From assembly GCA_963714875.1 (NCBI GenBank), contig CAVQQI010000010.1, positions 62,001 to 126,000 of the forward strand: a stretch of 64,000 nucleotides of DNA. The letters are read 5' to 3'. Both the position numbers and the translations under genes were made by a program. Below are positions 16,963-24,653 of the stretch, in pieces; the first letter of the stretch is position 1, and each line of letters begins with the position of its first letter. The stretch is from JBAOHV01 sp963714875 (GTDB lineage: Bacteria; Actinomycetota; Acidimicrobiia; Acidimicrobiales; Microtrichaceae). The notes under the pieces were generated by a model. It saw only the letters and a program-made list of their open reading frames with translations, ran no database searches and was not told the DNA's origin.

Positions 16963-17559
16963 CCGGTCCCGGGAATCGGCATCCGGAAGATCCGTGCCGT
17001 CACCGTCGACGACATGACCGTCGATCACGCCGCTGTGCGGCCCTGCGAGCGGCAGCTCCGACGGCGCGTCGGCAACGTCCCACCCGTCGGCGTCGATGAC
17101 CTCGCCGACGGTTCGGGTCCGCGTCCGCACCCGGCCGTCGGCGCCCACCACGGTGTCGACCATGACGCCCTGCATCCTGCCCGAGCGGGCGAGCCGAGCG
17201 GCCCGACGCCCCATCCACGCCAGCAGGACCGGCCGCAGCAACGCGCGCACCGGGGGCAGCAGCAACAGCGCCCCGAACACACCGGTGATGAATCCCGGCA
17301 GCACCAGGCAGACCCCACCGATCAGCACCAACGCGCCGTCGAGCAGCTGACGGGCCGGCATGCGACCCGCAGCCATCTCGGCGTTCGCCCGACGCCAGAC
17401 GCTGGTGCCCTGGCTGCGCAACAGGTAGACGCCGGCGACGCTCATGGCGACGACGAGCACCAACGTGAGCGGTGCACCGATCACCCCGGCGACCTGGATG
17501 GCCACCCAGATCTCGAGGAAGGGAAGGACCAGCAGGAACGCCAGCAGCACACCGAACAT
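16960..17559 (-). CDS. fxsA: FxsA-family membrane protein
   Basis: A 199-residue membrane protein. Hydrophobic segments near 3-20, 22-45 and 70-105 enclose FLEIWVAIQVAGVIG and the family's GGVCLVLPGFITGVFG segment, followed by a long acidic cytoplasmic tail (about 125-199). FxsA of E. coli interferes with F-plasmid exclusion by phage T7; its normal role is unknown. ATG 17559 is favoured over GTG 17568 because TAGCGT lies 7 bases upstream (17567-17572). The tail is longer than in E. coli. Confidence 0.85.
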   Translation of the reverse strand: MFGVLLAFLLVLPFLEIWVAIQVAGVIGAPLTLVLVVAMSVAGVYLLRSQGTSVWRRANAEMAAGRMPARQLLDGALVLIGGVCLVLPGFITGVFGALLLLPPVRALLRPVLLAWMGRRAARLARSGRMQGVMVDTVVGADGRVRTRTRTVGEVIDADGWDVADAPSELPLAGPHSGVIDGHVVDGDGTDLPDADSRDR

Positions 17560-17566
17560 GGCCACC

Positions 17567-17572
17567 ACGCTA
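17567..17572 (-). promoter_or_regulatory. -10 element (leaderless) of fxsA
   Basis: TAGCGT ends 7 bases before ATG 17559 on the minus strand. Confidence 0.5.
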
Positions 17573-17683
17573 GGGGCCGACCGGCTCGCCGTCAGCGGCG
17601 CAGCCGGCGGCGATGAGCCGCCTCTCAGCCGCTCGGACCGGTGACGCCCGCTCCGACGATGGGTGCCGCGCCGCAGTGACTGC

Positions 17684-17944
17684 TCAGGCGGAGACCTCGG
17701 CGAGCGCCCGGCGCTCGTGCTCGTTCAGGCCGCCCCAGATGCCGTGCGGCTCCTTGATCTCCAAGGAGTACTCGAGGCACTCGGAGCGGACGATGCACTC
17801 GGCGCAGATGGCCTTGGCCCGGCGTTCGCGCTCGAGGCGATCCGCCTTGCGTTCGAACTGCGGTGGCGGGAAGAAGACCGCCGCCTGTGGACCGCGGCAT
17901 GCTGCCTTGGCCTGCCATGCATGTGGTGACTGTTGTGCGCTCAC
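17684..17944 (-). CDS. WhiB-family iron-sulfur transcriptional regulator
   Basis: An 86-residue Wbl protein with the four iron-sulfur cysteines in the usual spacing: ACRG, CAEC, then ECLEY. The GIWGGL turn and the basic C-terminal ERRAL follow. Wbl proteins carry a [4Fe-4S] cluster, bind sigma factor region 4 and respond to redox or NO. The GTG at 17944 is chosen because GGGGGG lies just upstream and the protein then has family length. It lies downstream of nfeD and near the ArsA-like pair; whiB4 of M. tuberculosis lies beside the equivalent pair (Rv3679-Rv3680). The subfamily cannot be fixed by eye. Confidence 0.93.
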   Translation of the reverse strand: MSAQQSPHAWQAKAACRGPQAAVFFPPPQFERKADRLERERRAKAICAECIVRSECLEYSLEIKEPHGIWGGLNEHERRALAEVSA

Positions 17945-18037
17945 CGTTACGACCCCCCGTGTCGGTGTGCGCCGCACCATACGCACCGCACCCAGGCGCC
18001 ACAAGGGATGAATTAGTTGGCGCGCTGCGAACTGCAG

Positions 18038-19427
18038 TTAGCGGTCGTCGTCGGGCCTGTCGGTCGGCTCGGCAGCCGGTTCGTCGGTCGGCTCGTCACC
18101 CTCCGAGGACGCGCCACCCTTGCGGCGGTCGCGCATCTCGCGGTAGTCGATGGCGCCGCCGGTCTCGGGCTCGACCTCCAGCACGAGGCCGTCGATCGCG
18201 ACCACACGGATGGGTTCTCCCGCCAGCACCGGTGTGGCACGGTTGGTCCGGGCACGCCACAGCGCGCCACGGATCAGCACCCGACCCTCGGGGTCCACAT
18301 CGGCATCGACCTCGCCCATCTCGCCGATCATCCACTCACGTCCGATCGTGGGGGTGGCGAACCGGGTACGGATCATCGCCGGCATCCCCGAGAAGACGGT
18401 CGATCCCATGCCGACCACTCCGACCAGCAATGCGATCCAGGTGGGTCTGAACTCGGTGAACAGGAACACCGAGCCCACCGTGTACGCGACCATGCCGACG
18501 ATGGTCCACACCCGTGGGATCCCTGTCTGCATGTCGATCGCGAACGCGACCATCGACAACAACACCAACGCCAGGGCCCAGCCGTTGAAGGGCAACTCGG
18601 CGACGCCGAAGCCTGCGAGGATCGCGAACCCTGCGCCGACCACGCCGGCCACGCCGACGCCCGCGGTGAAGAACTCGAACAGCAGCAGACCCAGCCCCAG
18701 CACCAGCAGCAGGTACGCGACCGACGGGCTGGCCGCGGTGTGCAACAGCTGGGTCTGCAACGGGAGCTTCGAGAAGCGCACGCGCTGGACGGGTTCCAGA
18801 CGTACCTCTCCGTCGTCACCCTCGACCCGGGAGACCTCGACCTGGTCCAGCTCACCGACGTGCTCCACCAGCGTCGGCGAGAACCTCGTCACCAGTCCCG
18901 GCATCGACTGCGTCCTCGCCCTCGAAGGTCCGTGTCAGGGCCTCGGCCGCGTCGCCGGGGAACAGCCGCCCGAACTCCGCCGGGTCGAGGCGTTGTTCAC
19001 CGACGTCCCCGATCGACGATCCTGGGGTGATCCCCGACGAGTCGGCCACCTGGACCAGCTCCGCTGCGCCGCCGAGCGCTTCTGCGCCGGCCGCACCGAT
19101 CCAGATCGACACGGGCACCCGTGACGACGCGATGACGTTCGCCACCTCGTCCAGCCGTTGGTCGGACACCGCCACTCCCGGGCTGTCCAGCTGCAACACC
19201 ACGGCCACGACGTCATCGGTGCTGTTGGCCGCCCCTACGCTGGAGACGATGAAGTCGGCTTCGATCTCGTCGATGATCCCATCGACCGCCACGACGTCGA
19301 CGCAGCCCTTCGGGCACGAGTCCTGTGCGCCGGCCATCGGCGCGACGGTGCCCCACAGCAGCGTGAGGCCGCCGGCGAGCAGCAGGGCGATGGCTGGACG
19401 CCGCATGCGGCTGGGTAGTGTTCGCAC
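18038..19427 (-). pseudogene. Long NfeD protein (ClpP-like domain plus membrane/NfeD domain), split by a +1 frameshift
   Basis: Frame one (19427 to 18852) gives a signal peptide and a ClpP-class domain (VVAVVLQLDSPG, ITPGSSIGDVG). Frame two (to 18038) gives GLVTRFSPTLVEHV, four to five membrane spans and a C-terminal NfeD OB-fold (MGEVDADVDPEGRVLIRGALW). One extra base near 18896 breaks EDAVDAG from LVTRFSP; without it a normal 462-residue protein results. The catalytic Ser of related proteases (AxSAG) is replaced in GAEALGGAAEL, so the protease part is probably inactive even if intact. GTG 19427 has GGAGG 7 bases upstream. A coupled two-gene arrangement (ATG 18904) is less likely. Confidence 0.82.
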
Positions 19428-19450
19428 CGCAGGGCCTCCGAAGGGACAGC

Positions 19451-20431
19451 GTGGATCCTGAGCAGTTCTTCACTGCATCCAGGGTGATCATCGTCGCCGG
19501 GAAAGGCGGAGTCGGCAAAACCGCCGTCACCGCCGCACTCGCCGTGGCCGCCTCCGAGGTGGGGCTGCGCACCCTGGTGGTCGAGGTCGAGGGCAAGGCA
19601 GGACTCGCCGCGATGTTCGGCGCGGACGCGCTGGCGTTCGACGAATCCACCCTGGTGGAGCCCGGCGACGGACGCGGCGGGGTGTTCGCCCGCACCGTCA
19701 CCCCCGACGACGCACTGCTGGAGTACCTGCGATCCCACGGGTTGCAGCGGATCTCGAACCGACTGGTGTCGAGCGGCGCCCTCGAGTTGATCTCGACCGC
19801 GGTCCCGGGGATCCGCGACATCCTCGTGCTCGGAGGGGTCAAGGCGCTCGAACGCAGCGGCGAGTTCGACCTGGTGCTGCTCGACGCCCCGGCGGCCGGC
19901 CACGCCATCACCTTCCTGCGGTCGGCCTCGGGCCTGGCGGATGCGGTCAAGGTGGGGCCCATCAACACCCAGGCCGAAGAGGTGCTGCGGATGCTCGGCG
20001 ACCCCGAACGCTGCCGCGTCGTGCTGGTCACCGTGCCCGAGGAGACGCCCGTCAACGAGTTGATCCAGACCGCCTACAGCCTCGAGGACGAGGTGGGCGT
20101 GGCCCTCGGCCCGGTGGTGGTGAACGGGGTCGTGTCGGACCTTCCCGGGCTGGGCGCGGACCCCGACGAGGCCGCGAGCGCGGCCGGGGTGACGCTGCTG
20201 GACGGCGAGGCCGAGCTGCTCGGCGACGCGGCCCGGTTCCGGCGTGCACGAATGGAGCTGCAGCGGACCCAGCTCGACCGCATGGCGGCCGAGCTCCCCC
20301 TTCCCCAGATCCGGCTGCCCTACCTCGTGACCTCCCAACTCGACCGTGACCACCTCGACCTGCTGGCACAGCGACTCCTCGACCACCTCTCCGACGGACC
20401 CATCGGCCAGCCCACCGGCGGGTCGACATGA
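19451..20431 (+). CDS. ArsA/GET3-like ATPase, first of a pair
   Basis: A 326-residue P-loop ATPase of the ArsA/MinD group: deviant Walker A in GKGGVGKTAVT (about 18-28), LLDAPAAGHAI (switch II/Walker B) and a C-terminal helical region. No arsenite-binding cysteines are visible and no ars genes adjoin, so arsenic export is unlikely. The actinobacterial pair (Rv3679/Rv3680 type) has been linked to envelope and glycerol/NO phenotypes. GTG 19451 has AAGGGA upstream. It is divergent from nfeD, with only 23 bases between the starts, and overlaps the next ATPase by ATGA. Confidence 0.88.
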   Translation: MDPEQFFTASRVIIVAGKGGVGKTAVTAALAVAASEVGLRTLVVEVEGKAGLAAMFGADALAFDESTLVEPGDGRGGVFARTVTPDDALLEYLRSHGLQRISNRLVSSGALELISTAVPGIRDILVLGGVKALERSGEFDLVLLDAPAAGHAITFLRSASGLADAVKVGPINTQAEEVLRMLGDPERCRVVLVTVPEETPVNELIQTAYSLEDEVGVALGPVVVNGVVSDLPGLGADPDEAASAAGVTLLDGEAELLGDAARFRRARMELQRTQLDRMAAELPLPQIRLPYLVTSQLDRDHLDLLAQRLLDHLSDGPIGQPTGGST

Positions 20432-21594
20432 CCGGGTCGCCGCCCGCTCGCTCCGACGCGTCGCCCACCGCCACGTTCCGCGACGTCGTCGATCGCAGCT
20501 CGGTGGTGGTGTGCTGCGGATCCGGCGGCGTCGGCAAGACCACCACCGCTGCGGTGATCGCCATGCAGGCCGCCGAGTCGGGACGCCGGGCGGTGGTGGT
20601 CACCATCGACCCCGCCCGCCGTCTGGCCGACGCGCTCGGGCTCGAAGGGCTGACCAACACCCCGACCCGGATCGACGGCATCGGCTCGGCGGATGGTGCG
20701 GGCGAGATGTGGGCGATGATGCTCGACACCAAGGCGACGTTCGACGGGCTGGTGCAGCGGTACTCGGCCGACGCACGGCAGGCCGAACGCATCCTCGACA
20801 ACGCCTTCTACCAGAACATCTCGGAGTCACTGTCGGGCACGCAGGAGTACATGGCGTCGGAGAAGCTCTACGAACTGGCCGTCGAGGGCGACTACGACCT
20901 GGTGGTGGTCGACACCCCGCCGACGCGCAACGCCCTCGACTTCATCGATGCGCCGCCGCGGTTGGCCCAGTTCCTCAGCCACCCGCTGTACCGGGTGTTC
21001 ATGTCGCCCACCCGGGGCATCGTGAAGGTCGTCAACGTCGCTGCCCAGGCGCTCACCCGATCGCTGGCCAAGGTGGTGGGGGCCGAGGTGATCGCCGACG
21101 CCATTGCGTTCTTCACCGCGTTCGAGGGGATGGAGACCGGTTTCGCCGAGCGGGCCGAACAGGTCGAACAGCTACTCCGCGCAGAGTCGACCGCCTTCGT
21201 GCTGGTGGCCTCGCCGAAGGCCGACACCGTGGCCGAGGCCGACTACTTCGCCACCGAGCTGCACCGCCACGACATCGACGTGCGGGCGCTCGTCATCAAC
21301 CGGATGCAACCGTCCTTCGCCGGCGCCGCGGGTGGCGAACCCAGCAGAGCGGCCGGCCCCGAGGCGGTGCGCGAGCGAGCCAGGTCGCTGCAGGGCACCG
21401 AGCTGGGCGACCTGTACACCTCGCTGGCCGATGCCCGGGAGCTGGCCCGTGACGAGGAGGAGCACCTGGTGGGCCTCGCGACCCGACTGCACGGCGCACC
21501 CGTGGTCCGCGTGCCGGTGCAGCCGTTCGAGGTCACCGACCTCGCCTCGCTCGACGCGCTCGGCGCGGTCATGTTCGCCGACCAGCACCACTGA
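20428..21594 (+). CDS. ArsA/GET3-like ATPase, second of a pair
   Basis: A 388-residue partner ATPase with GSGGVGKTTTA (Walker A), VVTIDPARRLADALG and VVVDTPPTRNALDF (switch II). It has a longer central helical region than the first member. The two likely form a heterodimer, as proposed for the mycobacterial pair. It is translationally coupled to the first gene by ATGA (20428-20431). Like its partner it lacks the arsenite cysteines. Confidence 0.88.
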   Translation: MTGSPPARSDASPTATFRDVVDRSSVVVCCGSGGVGKTTTAAVIAMQAAESGRRAVVVTIDPARRLADALGLEGLTNTPTRIDGIGSADGAGEMWAMMLDTKATFDGLVQRYSADARQAERILDNAFYQNISESLSGTQEYMASEKLYELAVEGDYDLVVVDTPPTRNALDFIDAPPRLAQFLSHPLYRVFMSPTRGIVKVVNVAAQALTRSLAKVVGAEVIADAIAFFTAFEGMETGFAERAEQVEQLLRAESTAFVLVASPKADTVAEADYFATELHRHDIDVRALVINRMQPSFAGAAGGEPSRAAGPEAVRERARSLQGTELGDLYTSLADARELARDEEEHLVGLATRLHGAPVVRVPVQPFEVTDLASLDALGAVMFADQHH

Positions 21595-21622
21595 ACGAGC
21601 CTCGTCCGCCACGGCGCCGAGC

Positions 21623-21651
21623 TGTGACCGGGACGGATCGGCGGGTATCGT
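21623..21651 (+). promoter_or_regulatory. Promoter (leaderless) of the receiver-domain gene
   Basis: TGTGAC (21623-21628), a 17-base spacer and TATCGT (21646-21651) precede GTG 21659 by 7 bases. Confidence 0.55.
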
Positions 21652-21658
21652 CGGGCCC

Positions 21659-22069
21659 GTGGCAGCAGCGACACAACGCACCGTGCTCATCGCGACCGAC
21701 GCCGACGAGGTGCTCGACGAGGTCGACGCCGCACTGGCCGACGACACCACCCGGGTGGTGCGCGTGCGTGCCGGACGTGATGTCCTGGCAGCCGTGCGCG
21801 AGCTGGAGCCCGACCTGGTGGTGCTCGATCTGCAGATCGGCAACATGGGCGGCGTCGCCACCGCACTCGGGCTGCGCAACGAGGAGAGCTCCGGGCGCAT
21901 CCCCGCCCAGACGGTGCTGATCCTGCTGGACCGCACCGCGGACGTCTTCCTGGCGCGTCGCGCCGATGCCGACGGCTGGCTGGTCAAGCCGCTCGACGCC
22001 CTGCGGGTCCGACGCGCTGCCGAGCAGGTGCTCGACGGCGGCTCCTACACCGAGGGCATGGCCAGCTGA
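21659..22069 (+). CDS. Stand-alone response-regulator receiver-like protein
   Basis: A 136-residue protein that is only a receiver domain: VLIATDADEVLDEVD in place of the acidic pocket, LVVLDLQIGNMGG with the phosphoacceptor-type Asp, and WLVKPLD with the conserved Lys-Pro. No output domain or histidine kinase is adjacent. The first acidic pair of the receiver fold reads TDAD, so phosphorylation is plausible but not certain. GTG 21659 has TATCGT 7 bases upstream. It lies after the ArsA pair but with its own promoter. Confidence 0.8.
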   Translation: MAAATQRTVLIATDADEVLDEVDAALADDTTRVVRVRAGRDVLAAVRELEPDLVVLDLQIGNMGGVATALGLRNEESSGRIPAQTVLILLDRTADVFLARRADADGWLVKPLDALRVRRAAEQVLDGGSYTEGMAS

Positions 22070-22144
22070 GCCCTCCGGGCGGCCACGCCCGGGCAGGATC
22101 GCATTTTCCGGCAGCGTCGAGGTGCCGGTACGATGCGGCCGAGA

Positions 22145-22221
22145 CGGGTGGTGGCGCAGCTTGGTAGCGCGCCTCGTTCGGGACGAGGAGGCCGGGAGTT
22201 CAAATCTCCCCCACCCGACCA
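22145..22221 (+). tRNA. tRNA-Pro (anticodon CGG)
   Basis: A complete cloverleaf: acceptor CGGGTGG with CCACCCG, D arm GCGC/GCGC, anticodon stem CCTCG/CGAGG around TTCGGGA (anticodon CGG, reading CCG), T arm GGGAG TTCAAAT CTCCC and encoded CCA. Confidence 0.96.
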
Positions 22222-22228
22222 CCAGTGT

Positions 22229-22254
22229 TGCGGCCGACCCACGGGTCGGCCGCA
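22229..22254 (+). terminator. Terminator of tRNA-Pro
   Basis: A perfect 12-bp stem (TGCGGCCGACCC with GGGTCGGCCGCA) with a 2-base loop starts 7 bases after the tRNA. Confidence 0.75.
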
Positions 22255-22281
22255 GCTGTTGACCCCACCGGGTCGAAAGAC

Positions 22282-22309
22282 TCAAGTTGCCCGGTGGAGG
22301 GTTCGATAC
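22282..22309 (+). promoter_or_regulatory. Possible FliA/WhiG-type sigma promoter upstream of the CAP lipoprotein
   Basis: TCAAGTT (22282-22288) followed by TTCGATAC (22302-22309) gives the TCAA-N16-spacing and CGATA core of motility/sporulation-type sigma promoters (WhiG: TAAA-N16-GCCGATAA). It lies just upstream of ATG 22318. The match is imperfect (TTCGATAC against GCCGATAA). Confidence 0.4.
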
Positions 22310-22317
22310 CACTGATC

Positions 22318-22827
22318 ATGGCTGGGACCCCCTCGATCATCGAACTCGTCGACACCGTCGCCCCGAGACCGCCCCGGCGCGGCCGCCGCGCGGTGACGGT
22401 GCTGGCGACGATCGCCGCGGTGCTGACGCTCTCTGGCGTCCTGACCTCGTGCGAGACCACCGCAGCGGACCGCAGCGAGGTCATCGCGCACATCAACTAC
22501 TCCCGGGCACAGGCCGGTGTGCGGCCGCTGGCCGAGAACGCCGAGCTGAACGCGAAGGCCGATGCCTGGGCCTCACGTCTGCGCGACGACTGCCGGATCT
22601 ACCACTCGCGACTCGCCGACGGGGCGCCCAGCGGGTGGCAGAAGCTGGGCGAGAACGTCGGACGCGGCGGCAGCATCTACCAGGTGCACCGGGCGTACCT
22701 GAACTCCTCCGGACACCGCCGCAACATCATGGACTCGTCGTTCAACCTGGTCGGCGCCGGCGCGGTGTGGGGCACGTGCAACGGCTACCGCACGGTGTTC
22801 ACCGTCCAGGTGTTCATGCGCGGCTGA
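22318..22827 (+). CDS. CAP/SCP-domain lipoprotein (YkwD-like)
   Basis: A 169-residue secreted protein: a basic N-terminus, a hydrophobic segment and a lipobox-like VLTSC (Cys about 45), then a CAP domain (about 53-169) with INYSRAQAGVRPL, WQKLGENVG and SSGHRRNIMDSSFNLVGAG. CAP proteins are secreted and their bacterial roles are mostly undefined, often envelope-related. The two cysteines DDC and GTC may pair. It starts after the tRNA-Pro terminator, so it has its own promoter; a FliA/WhiG-like element is nearby. Confidence 0.85.
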   Translation: MAGTPSIIELVDTVAPRPPRRGRRAVTVLATIAAVLTLSGVLTSCETTAADRSEVIAHINYSRAQAGVRPLAENAELNAKADAWASRLRDDCRIYHSRLADGAPSGWQKLGENVGRGGSIYQVHRAYLNSSGHRRNIMDSSFNLVGAGAVWGTCNGYRTVFTVQVFMRG

Positions 22828-22859
22828 GCCGGCGGGCCGTTCCGCCTGCGGCGCGGGCA

Positions 22860-22865
22860 TATGGT
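22860..22865 (+). promoter_or_regulatory. -10 element (leaderless) of the MazG-like gene
   Basis: TATGGT ends 6 bases before ATG 22872. Confidence 0.5.
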
Positions 22866-22871
22866 CGATCG

Positions 22872-23126
22872 ATGCAGATCGACGAGTTCCAGCAGCTGAT
22901 GGACCGGCTCTACGGCGAGGCGGACCGTGCACGCGGTGTGCCGTCGACCGTCGCGTGGCTCTGCGAGGAGGTCGGCGAGCTGGCCCAGGCGGTACGCAAG
23001 GGAACCGCGGAGGAACAGCTCCACGAGCTCGGCGACGTGCTCGCCTGGGTGGCGTCGCTCGCCAACCAGATGGGGCTGTCGCTCGAGCAGGCCGCCGAGC
23101 GCTACGTGGTCGATCCGCCGATGTGA
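22872..23126 (+). CDS. MazG-like nucleotide pyrophosphohydrolase domain protein
   Basis: An 84-residue all-helical protein of the small MazG-like group: WLCEEVGELAQAVRKG carries the ExxE metal ligands of helix 2, and LHELGDVLAWVASLANQMG the Glu and Asp of helix 3. Such proteins hydrolyse NTPs or dNTPs to monophosphates to clean the pool. Nothing nearby specifies the substrate. ATG 22872 has a leaderless -10 upstream. Confidence 0.85.
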   Translation: MQIDEFQQLMDRLYGEADRARGVPSTVAWLCEEVGELAQAVRKGTAEEQLHELGDVLAWVASLANQMGLSLEQAAERYVVDPPM

Positions 23127-23139
23127 GCAACGACGGGCC

Positions 23140-23145
23140 TAGCGT
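23140..23145 (+). promoter_or_regulatory. -10 element (leaderless) of the DUF1622 gene
   Basis: TAGCGT ends 6 bases before GTG 23152. Confidence 0.5.
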
Positions 23146-23151
23146 CTCGCT

Positions 23152-23529
23152 GTGACCTACGACGGCGTGGTGGAGCACATCGTGCGCGGCATCGAGGCCT
23201 GTGGCATCGCGGTGCTCGTGGTCGGCGCGGTGCTCGCGCTCGCCAGCTGGGTGGTCGAAGCACGTGACCCGCAGCAGCGGGCCACGGCGTACATGCGGCT
23301 GCGCCGCAAGCTCGCCCGGGTCATCCTGCTCGGGCTCGAGATCCTGCTGCTGGCCGACATCATCCTGACGATCGTGGTCGAGCCGAGCCTCGACAGCGTC
23401 ATCATCCTGGCGATCATCGTCGCGATCCGGATCGTGCTGAGCTTCTCGCTCGAGGTCGAGATCGACGGGTCCTGGCCATGGAACCGCTGGCGTGCCGCTG
23501 GCGCCCCGAAGTCCGCGGGCGAGCCCTGA
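23152..23529 (+). CDS. DUF1622 membrane protein
   Basis: A 125-residue protein with three hydrophobic segments (about 15-35, 60-78, 82-100) and the family pattern of a basic loop (YMRLRRKLARVILLGLEILLL) leading into LADIILTI. Function unknown. It ends 13 bases before the convergent asd stop, with no room for a separate terminator. Confidence 0.8.
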   Translation: MTYDGVVEHIVRGIEACGIAVLVVGAVLALASWVVEARDPQQRATAYMRLRRKLARVILLGLEILLLADIILTIVVEPSLDSVIILAIIVAIRIVLSFSLEVEIDGSWPWNRWRAAGAPKSAGEP

Positions 23530-23542
23530 ACCGTGTCCTGGG

Positions 23543-24583
23543 TCAGCCAACGGCCAGCAGGACCTCGGCGATCTGGATGGTGTTGAGCGCCGCGCCCTTG
23601 CGCAGGTTGTCGTTCGAGACGAACAGCACCAGGCCGTTGTCGGTCGACTGGTCACGACGGATGCGTCCCACGTAGGACGGGTCGGCGCCGGCGGCCTGCA
23701 GCGGGTTGGGGACATCGCTGAGCTCGACGCCGGGTGCAGAGGCCAGCACCTCCCGGGCGCGTTCCGGCGAGAGCGGCCGTTCGAACTCGGCGTTGATCGA
23801 CAACGAGTGCCCGGTGAAGACCGGGACCCGCACGCACGTCCCCGCCACCCGCAGGTCGGGCAGGTCCAGGATCTTGCGGCTCTCGTGGCGCAGCTTCTGC
23901 TCCTCGTCGGTCTCCTCCGAGCCGTCCTCGACGATCGACCCGGCCAACGGCACCACGTTGAACCCGATGGTGCGCACGAAGTTGTTCCCCGCGGGGAAGG
24001 CCACCGCCCCGCCGTCATAGGTCAGCTCGGCCGCCCGATCACCGGGTGCGGCGATCTGCCCGGCCAGCTCCTCCACGCCCGACAGCCCTGCACCGGACAC
24101 CGCCTGGTAGGTGCTGACCACCAGCCGGGTCAGCCCGGCCTCGACCGCCAGCGGCTTGAGCACCGGCATCGCCGCCATGGTCGTGCAGTTGGGGTTGGCG
24201 ATGATGCCCCTGGGGCGATCGGCCAGAGCGTGGGGGTTGACCTCGGCGACCACGAGCGGCACGTCGGGGTCGCGGCGGAACGCCGAGGAGTTGTCGATCA
24301 CGATCGCGCCGGCGGCCGCCACCTGTGGGGCGTACTCCCGTGAGCTCGTGGCTCCGCTGGAGAACAATGCGATGTCGATTCCCGAGAAGTCCGCCGTCGC
24401 CATGTCCTCGACGACGACCTCGCCGCCCTTCCAGGGCAGGGTCGTGCCCGCCGAGCGGGACGAGGCGAAGAAGCGGATGTCGCCGACGGGGACGTCGCGT
24501 TCGGCCAGCAGGGTGCGCATGACGCCCCCCACCTGGCCGGTGGCGCCGAACACGCCGATGGTCGGGCTCGAGGGGAGGGTCAT
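23543..24583 (-). CDS. asd: Aspartate-semialdehyde dehydrogenase
   Basis: A 346-residue enzyme of the aspartate pathway: NADPH-dependent reduction of aspartyl phosphate to aspartate semialdehyde, feeding lysine, diaminopimelate, threonine and methionine. GVFGATGQVGG (about 10-20) binds NADP, NPNCTT carries the catalytic Cys, and FTGHSLSINAEF carries the His motif. ATG 24583 is preceded by TATCCT 8 bases upstream. lysC, the preceding step, lies 2 kb away on the same strand with hemW (+) between, so the usual lysC-asd operon is interrupted. Confidence 0.96.
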   Translation of the reverse strand: MTLPSSPTIGVFGATGQVGGVMRTLLAERDVPVGDIRFFASSRSAGTTLPWKGGEVVVEDMATADFSGIDIALFSSGATSSREYAPQVAAAGAIVIDNSSAFRRDPDVPLVVAEVNPHALADRPRGIIANPNCTTMAAMPVLKPLAVEAGLTRLVVSTYQAVSGAGLSGVEELAGQIAAPGDRAAELTYDGGAVAFPAGNNFVRTIGFNVVPLAGSIVEDGSEETDEEQKLRHESRKILDLPDLRVAGTCVRVPVFTGHSLSINAEFERPLSPERAREVLASAPGVELSDVPNPLQAAGADPSYVGRIRRDQSTDNGLVLFVSNDNLRKGAALNTIQIAEVLLAVG

Positions 24584-24591
24584 GGGGCCCG

Positions 24592-24597
24592 AGGATA
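24592..24597 (-). promoter_or_regulatory. -10 element (leaderless) of asd
   Basis: TATCCT ends 8 bases before ATG 24583. Confidence 0.55.
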
Positions 24598-24653
24598 CCG
24601 ACCGGCCCCCGGCCCGCTCCAAGGCCATTCCCCCGACGGCGCGAGACTGCGGC

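Noticed and set aside
18852..18904. nfeD as two translationally coupled genes overlapping by 53 bases
   Set aside because: The family is normally a single protein and joining after removal of one base restores a continuous conserved segment; overlap of 53 bases without a ribosome site is atypical.
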